This document shows positions 4,888-9,636 of a DNA stretch of 9,636 nt, in pieces. Under the pieces are notes generated by a model. That model searched no databases. It was not told where the DNA came from and worked only from the letters and a program-made list of their open reading frames with translations. How positions within the stretch are numbered: the stretch's first letter is position 1; each line of letters opens with the position of its first letter. Source of the stretch: an uncultured Spirochaetota bacterium (lineage in GTDB: Bacteria > Spirochaetota > UBA4802 > UBA5368); NCBI GenBank assembly GCA_937864375.1, contig CALMJO010000360.1, positions 1-9,636 on the forward strand. The letters run 5' to 3'. Made by a program: the position numbers and the translations under genes.

Positions 4888-7620
4888 TTAACAAGTGTTA
4901 TTTATTTGCTTTTTCGAGATACTCCCGGCATTCCCCCGGGATTTTTGATCTAAAACGGCGCGCAGCTGCTGCGACAGCTCTGCGATGTTAAAGGGTTTTT
5001 GAATAAAACCTGCGCAACCGTGTTCAAGTATCACCCTGGCGGAATCGTTGATGCTGTAACCGCTCGAAAGAAGCGCGCAAATCGACGGATTTACGGCCTT
5101 CATCGCATCGAAAACCTCCCCTCCCCCCATCTCCGGCATTATCATGTCAAGGATCACGAGATCGATCTCCCCGTGCCTCTGCCTGAACATATCGATCGCT
5201 TCCTGTCCGGTGCGCGCGGATAGCACCCTGTAACCCAGGTTGTGCAGAATCTTTCCGGTCACCTTTAGAATAACTTCCTCGTCGTCAACAAGAAGGATCG
5301 TTTCATCGCCGTGCCTGATATCATCATTGAGTTCGCTGCTCCTGGAGACGGGCTTGTCCGTTGCACGAAGGTGTATCACGAATGTTGTTCCACGACCCGG
5401 TTGGCTTGTAACGGTAATTATGCCTCCGTGATTCTTGATTATCCCGTATACGGAGGCGAGGCCCAGGCCGGTTCCGTGACCCATTTCTTTGGTCGTAAAA
5501 AAAGGCTCGAAAATCCGGGACCTGGTCTCTTCGTCCATGCCGATCCCGGTGTCGGAAATGGAAAGTCGTACCAAAGGGCCAGGCTGCAGGCCGTGCGCGC
5601 GGGTCGTATCCTCATCGAGCGCCGTGTTGCGTGTTTCAAGCGAAAGAGTCCCTCCTCCCGGCATGGCCTGCCATGCATTCACGTAAAGGTTCACCAGCAC
5701 CTGTTCAATCTGTGACTGGTCGGCTTCCACGTTGAGGAGGTCTTCCGCAAGGGACAGAACGATGGAAACCTCCTTTTTGGTTCTCCCGAACGTTGACGAG
5801 GTCCGGGCGACAAGTTGGTTCAGGTCGATGGGCTTCACCGTGTATTTTCCGCCGCGAGCGAATCCGAGCAGCTGCTGCGTGAGGTGAGTGCCGCTGCGTA
5901 CCTGTTCCTCAATCTGGACCAGGTGCTCGTAATGCGGGTTCTTTTTATCCATGCTCAATAGCATGAGCGAACAGTATCCGAGTATTCCCGCGAGCATGTT
6001 GTTAAAATCGTGAGCGATGCCGCCGGCAAGCGTGCCGATGGCCTCGAGTTTCTGTGCATGCAGCAGCTGGGCTTCCAGCCGCATGCGCTCGCTCATGTCC
6101 GTGACGACGGCGATGATATGGTCCTCTCCTTCCAGCGGGATGCACCGCAGGCGAACATATACGGGAAACTCGGTCCCGTCATTTCTTCGTCCCGTCCACT
6201 CGAAATCCTCTCTTCCCGATTCCATTACGTGAACGAACCGGGAATCTATCATCTCCCTCGAATGGGCCGTCCCGTCTATTGCAGCGATACCGCCGGTCAG
6301 TATTTCCTCGCGGGTGAAGCCGTAAAGCTCGATTGCCCGCCTATTCATGTCGACGATGCTTCCATCCGCGCGGTGGATGAATATCGCATCGGGGATCGTA
6401 TCGTACAGCGCTTCGAGCCTCCTGGAGTAATCGATGAGATTGTGTTGAGATGCCTGGAGCGCAGCGGTCATCGCATTGAAGGCATCGGTGAATTGACCGA
6501 TCTCGTCGCCGGAGCCAGGGCGGATTCTCTGGTCGAGCTCGCCGTTAGCCACCCTCTTCGCCACGGCCGTGAGCTGCACGATGGGGCGCGCTATCTTGTT
6601 GGCTATGAAAAACGCTGCCGTCATGGCGACGGCGGTGATACCCACCAAAAGGATAATCGAATAGATCACCTGCATATTAAGGGCCGTAAGGAAGATCATG
6701 CGCGGCTGGGCGAACACCAGCGTCCACGGACGCGACTTGAGTCGAATAGCGGCGCAGAGCATCTCTTCACCGGAGCGCGGATGGGTGACGGCGCTGAAGT
6801 GGGGGGTCGTCTCGCATGCGGCAAGCCCCTTGCTGAGCATGACGCACGATTCTTCGCCTGCGAGCTCCTCGAAATATACCGATCCGGCTTTTCGCTTTTC
6901 AGATACGGCCGGCTCCAAGGGCACCAATGGCTTGAACAGCATGGAGGCATCGTGGCTGTCGGCAATCCTTATACCGTCCTCGTCGATGAGGATGGCCGCC
7001 GATCCGGTGCCAAGGAGGCCCTCCTTTTCGTGCACGAGCTTCTGGACGGCATTTATATTGTAACGGACGCGGATTATCCCGACTATTTGACCGTATGCGT
7101 TTCGCACCGGGCTTCCAAAACAGATTGAGGGTATGCCACTTTCCCTGAAATTGAGTACCGGCGAGACTGCCGGCAGCCCGGTTACGATTGAATCGCTCAG
7201 GTATTCGCGCTCGAATCCATACTGGATGATATCTCCGTACGTGTCCGCAAGCCGCACGCCGCCAGCGTCAAAGATCGCGTACGAGGAAATGTTGACCTGG
7301 TCCCTTCGCCTGAAGGAATCGAGGACGCGCATAACCCGGTATTCCAGGCCGCGTGACGTTCTGCCCTCAGGGGGGCTCTCGAGATATTCGACTATGCTGG
7401 GAAGCAGCGACTGGGTGCGAATCATGTTTAGATTGTCAATAATGAAAGCGTCAATGCTGTCGGCGGTCTGGACGGCAGCCCCCATGATCGCAAGCTTGGT
7501 CGCCCCCATGAGAGCGCGATGCGTCAGGGCAAGATTTATAAGGCCGCTGAGTATAAGCGTTATCATGGCGACGGTCATGAAGGCGAAGATGAGCTTAGGC
7601 CTGATGAGGTAGCTGGGCAC
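4888..7620 (-). CDS. hybrid sensor histidine kinase (dCache-HAMP-PAS-HisKA-HATPase-REC)
   Basis: 910 residues, inner-membrane sensor. The start is GTG at 7620-7618, 9 nt after the stop of the solute-binding gene, with AAGAGGG 4 nt before it. TM1 is at residues 10-31; an extracytoplasmic double-Cache-like region spans about 40-310; TM2 is at about 317-341, followed by HAMP (about 342-395) and PAS (about 401-512, with IPDAIFIHRADGSIVDMN). The phosphoacceptor is His537 in GGIAHDFNN. The ATPase domain shows N-box Asn648, DTGIGM (690-695), FEPFF (704-708) and GHGTGLGLA (714-722). A C-terminal receiver domain has Asp779/Asp780, phospho-Asp825 in VILDMIMPEMGG and Lys875 in QKPF. All catalytic residues are intact. 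No DNA-binding response regulator is nearby, so the output partner is elsewhere or is the REC domain's downstream phosphotransfer protein. Domain calls are by motif. Confidence 0.95.
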   Translation of the reverse strand: MPSYLIRPKLIFAFMTVAMITLILSGLINLALTHRALMGATKLAIMGAAVQTADSIDAFIIDNLNMIRTQSLLPSIVEYLESPPEGRTSRGLEYRVMRVLDSFRRRDQVNISSYAIFDAGGVRLADTYGDIIQYGFEREYLSDSIVTGLPAVSPVLNFRESGIPSICFGSPVRNAYGQIVGIIRVRYNINAVQKLVHEKEGLLGTGSAAILIDEDGIRIADSHDASMLFKPLVPLEPAVSEKRKAGSVYFEELAGEESCVMLSKGLAACETTPHFSAVTHPRSGEEMLCAAIRLKSRPWTLVFAQPRMIFLTALNMQVIYSIILLVGITAVAMTAAFFIANKIARPIVQLTAVAKRVANGELDQRIRPGSGDEIGQFTDAFNAMTAALQASQHNLIDYSRRLEALYDTIPDAIFIHRADGSIVDMNRRAIELYGFTREEILTGGIAAIDGTAHSREMIDSRFVHVMESGREDFEWTGRRNDGTEFPVYVRLRCIPLEGEDHIIAVVTDMSERMRLEAQLLHAQKLEAIGTLAGGIAHDFNNMLAGILGYCSLMLLSMDKKNPHYEHLVQIEEQVRSGTHLTQQLLGFARGGKYTVKPIDLNQLVARTSSTFGRTKKEVSIVLSLAEDLLNVEADQSQIEQVLVNLYVNAWQAMPGGGTLSLETRNTALDEDTTRAHGLQPGPLVRLSISDTGIGMDEETRSRIFEPFFTTKEMGHGTGLGLASVYGIIKNHGGIITVTSQPGRGTTFVIHLRATDKPVSRSSELNDDIRHGDETILLVDDEEVILKVTGKILHNLGYRVLSARTGQEAIDMFRQRHGEIDLVILDMIMPEMGGGEVFDAMKAVNPSICALLSSGYSINDSARVILEHGCAGFIQKPFNIAELSQQLRAVLDQKSRGNAGSISKKQINNTC

Positions 7621-7629
7621 GATCCCTCT

Positions 7630-8589
7630 TCATTTCATGTAAGCGGAAGTAAGAATCTCGTCCAGGTTAGGCGCTGTCGACGCGTCACCCATGCTTATAA
7701 AGAACTCAACCTGTTTCCGGGCCGTGAAGAAAATGGATTCATACGAATTGCCCGGCTTGAAGGTATCAAGGTTTTCCTGTCTGTTGAAAATCCTGCACCC
7801 GGCCGTAGTCACCTCCTCCGGCTTAAGCCCGGTTACCTTGACGATCATACCGGAAGCGATGGAGGGTTCGCGCTTCCAGTACTCGATGGCCTCGAACCAT
7901 GCCTCGGTAAACTTCCTGATATCGTCCGGTCTCTCCTTTGCGATCCCGCCCTTGAAGGCGACGATATCCACGATGAGCCCGGGCATGTCGGCAGTTGTGA
8001 AGAGAAGCCGGAATCCCCTGGTCTTCGCCTGGGTAAGGTATGGATCCCAGGTGTAACCTCCCTGAATCCTTTCAGGCATATGATCCAACACGTGCTCGGG
8101 CGCCACGTTCAGCATAATAAGATCCCTTGGGAGAATCCCGAATCTGCGAAGGTAGGTGGTAATGAGAAATTCGCTTCCCGAGAGCGCGCCTTGTATTCCG
8201 ATTCGCGCACCCCTCAAGTCTTGGGCGCTTTTAATATTGGGAGCTACGATGAGGCCCTCCGCTCCCTCGGAATGGTCGGTGACCAGGACTATTTTTATTC
8301 CCGGGATGTTGGCCTTGAGCGTTTCGTACATGCCGCTGAAGCCTGCGTCGAGTTTGCCGCTCCCAAGGTCGGGAAGAATCTCCGTGTAGTCCTTGTAAAG
8401 TATGGGCTTCACGGCGACCCCGTGCTTTTCAAACAGCTTCAGCTCCTGGGCGATGGCCATGGGATACCATCCCGTCCATAGCGCCCATCCTACGGCGAGG
8501 GGTCTTTCCCCATCCGGAGCGCCCGCTTTCCCGCAGCCGACGGACGCGAAAAGGAACGCACTCAGCGCAAAGATGATCTTCATGTTCAT
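7630..8589 (-). CDS. NMT1/SsuA-like (NitT/TauT family) solute-binding lipoprotein
   Basis: 319 residues from ATG 8589 (AGGAG 10 nt upstream). The frame is open to 8727, but the extra 46 codons would overlap the promoter, so that start is rejected; ATG 8583 is a close alternative. The N terminus MNMKIIFALSAFLFASVGC is a lipoprotein signal peptide with Cys19 lipidated. The mature protein has the ABC-type nitrate/sulfonate/taurine binding fold: GWALWTGWYPMAIAQELKLF, then DYTEILPDLGSGKLDAGFSG and DLRGARIGIQGALSG, with GYTWDPYL near the hinge. It would bind a small organic ligand at the outer face of the inner membrane. No permease or ATPase gene is adjacent; instead the hybrid histidine kinase follows 9 bp later in one transcript, so a sensory role is likely. 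Ligand unknown. Confidence 0.9.
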   Translation of the reverse strand: MNMKIIFALSAFLFASVGCGKAGAPDGERPLAVGWALWTGWYPMAIAQELKLFEKHGVAVKPILYKDYTEILPDLGSGKLDAGFSGMYETLKANIPGIKIVLVTDHSEGAEGLIVAPNIKSAQDLRGARIGIQGALSGSEFLITTYLRRFGILPRDLIMLNVAPEHVLDHMPERIQGGYTWDPYLTQAKTRGFRLLFTTADMPGLIVDIVAFKGGIAKERPDDIRKFTEAWFEAIEYWKREPSIASGMIVKVTGLKPEEVTTAGCRIFNRQENLDTFKPGNSYESIFFTARKQVEFFISMGDASTAPNLDEILTSAYMK

Positions 8590-8650
8590 CGGGACCGGTC
8601 TCCTGCACGATTTTCTCCGCCCCACCAAAAAGCGAAGAATTAAGATCCTG

Positions 8651-8679
8651 CCGGGAACACTACGGTATTGGGTTCCCGG
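8651..8679 (-). other. hairpin in the leader of the solute-binding/kinase operon
   Basis: CCGGGAAC and GTTCCCGG (8651-8658 / 8672-8679) form a perfect 8-bp stem with a 13-nt loop, inside the roughly 110-nt leader between the predicted transcription start and the ATG at 8589. There is no immediate T-run, so it is not an obvious terminator; it could affect mRNA stability or translation. Confidence 0.5.
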
Positions 8680-8707
8680 GAGCACCACCGCGATGCATAC
8701 TACTAAA

Positions 8708-8736
8708 ATGATATCGCATGGAAGCATTTAAGTCAA
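8708..8736 (-). promoter_or_regulatory. promoter of the solute-binding/kinase operon
   Basis: Minus-strand TTGACT (8731-8736) and TATCAT (8708-8713) are separated by exactly 17 nt, each five of six to the sigma-70 consensus. Transcription would start near 8701. This placement rules out the longer in-frame start at 8727 for the solute-binding protein. Confidence 0.75.
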
Positions 8737-8742
8737 ATCCGA

Positions 8743-8758
8743 TTGTCTTAAAAGACAA
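8743..8758. promoter_or_regulatory. 16-bp palindrome upstream of the -35 box
   Basis: TTGTCTT and AAGACAA arms of 7 bp flank AA. The centre is about 50 bp upstream of the predicted transcription start, where class-II-type or overlapping activators often bind. No regulator gene is adjacent. Confidence 0.55.
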
Positions 8759-8961
8759 ATGACCGGTGGGGTGCGCCCACTGGCCTCATCCATTCATGTT
8801 CGATGGGAAATGCGAATTGTTTTTATACGACTCGGAAAAGGAACATCGTTTCCCGGCTCAATCAGCCGCGACAAGATCGTACGATCGCGGAAACCCGCTT
8901 TTAGGCCGGGAACGGGAAAAACGGCAGCACACAGAGGCCCCCTTGACGGCGGAAACCAGGC
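8759..8961. other. intergenic region between hydrolase and solute-binding operon
   Basis: I see no convincing gene here on either strand; the open + strand frames lack RBS and family features. Two structures are visible: CCGGTGGG/CCCACTGG (8763-8770 / 8776-8783, one wobble pair) and CCGCGA/TCGCGG (8866-8871 / 8885-8890) enclosing the perfect palindrome GATCGTACGATC (8875-8886). Neither has a T-run, so neither is a clear terminator for the hydrolase gene. Confidence 0.5.
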
Positions 8962-9589
8962 TTACCTGTTCAACTCCTCAACCGCGGCGATGATTGTCTC
9001 CGGGTGGGCGTACTGAACCATGTGACCCGTATTTTTTACCGGGACGAGCTTCGCGGTCTTCACCTCTTTCTCCAGCCAGGCTGAGTCCTTGAATGGAACG
9101 ATCGCGTCGGCCTCGCCGTGGATAATCCGCACCGGGATTGCGATCTTCCCGTAGCTATTGCCCAGCTCCGCGAGGTCCGGGTCGCATCCTACATCCTCGT
9201 GGGAGGTGGTGACGATCACCTTCGTCTGCGTGAATATAATCTTCCGGGTTTCCATGTATTGTTTCGTGATTAGGGTCTCGTTGGGCTTGAACGCATCCTT
9301 GACGCCCTCCTCGACCATGTCGCCGGCGAGGAGCGCCGCGCCTATGGCCGCGAGCCCCCTGCCCAGGACCGGAATGATGTTGACGTAAAAGAACGGGTCT
9401 ACCTGGCCGAGGGGCCTGCTCACTCCCGCTATGGATATCACCCCCCTGATTCCCTCGGGGTCGAGGGCGGCGAGCGCGAGCACGATTCCGCCGCCGTACG
9501 AGTGCCCCACTGCGATCACGTTCTTGAGCCCCATCTTCTCGATCACGCCCCGCGCGAAACGCGCGTTGTCCCTGATGGTGTACCTCGTC
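8962..9589 (-). CDS. alpha/beta hydrolase, 5' end missing at contig edge
   Basis: About 209 native residues ending at the TGA-type stop side at 8962; the N terminus is lost. The native sequence begins TRYTIRDNARFARGVIEKMG. Catalytic features are clear: the nucleophile elbow GHSYGGG, the acid in IIHGEADAIVP and the His in NTGHMVQYAHPE. Between nucleophile and acid lies a helical cap of about 90 residues (RPLGQVDPFFYVNIIPVLGR and on). Substrate cannot be told: esterases, lipases and C-C hydrolases share this layout. An apparent ATG at 9618 giving MGSEMCIRDR is read from adapter sequence and must not be used as the start. Same strand as the downstream operon but separated by 372 bp and a promoter. 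Confidence 0.85.
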
Positions 9590-9636
9590 CTGTCTCTTAT
9601 ACACATCTCCGAGCCCACGAGACCGTACTAGATCTC
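9590..9636. other. Nextera adapter contamination (mosaic end, i7 side, index CGTACTAG)
   Basis: 9590-9608 is the 19-bp Tn5 mosaic end (CTGTCTCTTATACACATCT), followed by CCGAGCCCACGAGAC (9609-9623), the 8-nt index CGTACTAG (9624-9631) and ATCTC, the beginning of the P7 flank. This is library-construction sequence, not genome. Confidence 0.98.

Noticed and set aside
6010..7128. 372-codon + strand open frame
   Set aside because: Antisense to the histidine kinase, whose domains and catalytic motifs are intact; the translation is His/Arg/Gly-rich with no motif, a codon-bias shadow.
7519..8481. 320-codon + strand open frame
   Set aside because: Antisense to the kinase start and the solute-binding gene; no recognisable domain and no RBS.
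8590..8727. N-terminal extension of the solute-binding protein
   Set aside because: It overlaps the -10/-35 promoter and would place 46 residues before a clear lipoprotein signal peptide.
8766..8993. 75-codon + strand frame in the intergenic region
   Set aside because: No RBS, no domain, and its end overlaps the hydrolase gene on the opposite strand.
1..9636. CRISPR array, tRNA, rRNA, insertion sequence, integrase or att site
   Set aside because: I looked for spaced repeats, cloverleaf-like sequence and transposase or integrase motifs and found none, so the prophage boundaries cannot be placed.

Overview
The window looks like a chromosomal contig end from a GC-rich Gram-negative bacterium, probably an environmental or metagenomic assembly. 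The evidence is two lipoprotein signal peptides, a periplasmic solute-binding protein, and a large dCache/HAMP/PAS hybrid histidine kinase next to an RsbW-type ATPase. That combination is common in spirochaetes and deltaproteobacterial lineages, but I cannot fix the taxon. The last 47 bases are not biological: they are a Nextera transposon end plus i7 index, so the final gene has a fake N terminus.

Positions 1-2760 read as the immunity and early region of a prophage. A CI-like XRE repressor on the + strand (2395-2760) faces a tightly packed minus-strand operon of eight genes running from 2267 off the left edge: a ribbon-helix-helix-like protein, an HNH protein, three small unknown proteins (one absent from simple ORF calls, one starting at TTG), two related zinc-ribbon proteins (the second carrying an extra Nmad1/DUF1599-like domain), and a protein resembling the phage 'replication terminator' family. 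Start-stop overlaps (ATGA, TTGA) and Shine-Dalgarno sites support the order. The 130 bp between the divergent units is AT-rich and holds a 34-bp palindrome with 14-bp arms, a second 15-bp palindrome and further TAGTA half-sites: a clear operator region.

Positions 2761-4130 are a mosaic: a 47-residue minus-strand gene with its own promoter and RBS, containing a 12-G tract; a divergent AT-rich lipoprotein gene; and a minus-strand reading frame broken by stop codons.

Positions 4255-8760 hold a signalling block, all on the minus strand. A near-consensus promoter (8708-8736), with a 16-bp palindrome just upstream, drives an NMT1/SsuA-type solute-binding lipoprotein followed 9 bp later by a 910-residue hybrid histidine kinase. 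No transporter genes are present, so the binding protein may be a ligand-sensing partner of the kinase. Downstream, with its own promoter and terminator, lies an RsbW-like serine kinase/anti-sigma gene whose frame is broken at a 7-G tract; one extra G restores the full ATP-binding G2 box and a normal C terminus.

Positions 8962-9589 encode a 5'-truncated alpha/beta hydrolase. Three minus-strand genes contain G homopolymers (7, 10 and 12 nt), which raises the possibility of slipped-strand phase variation, or of homopolymer errors in the assembly.
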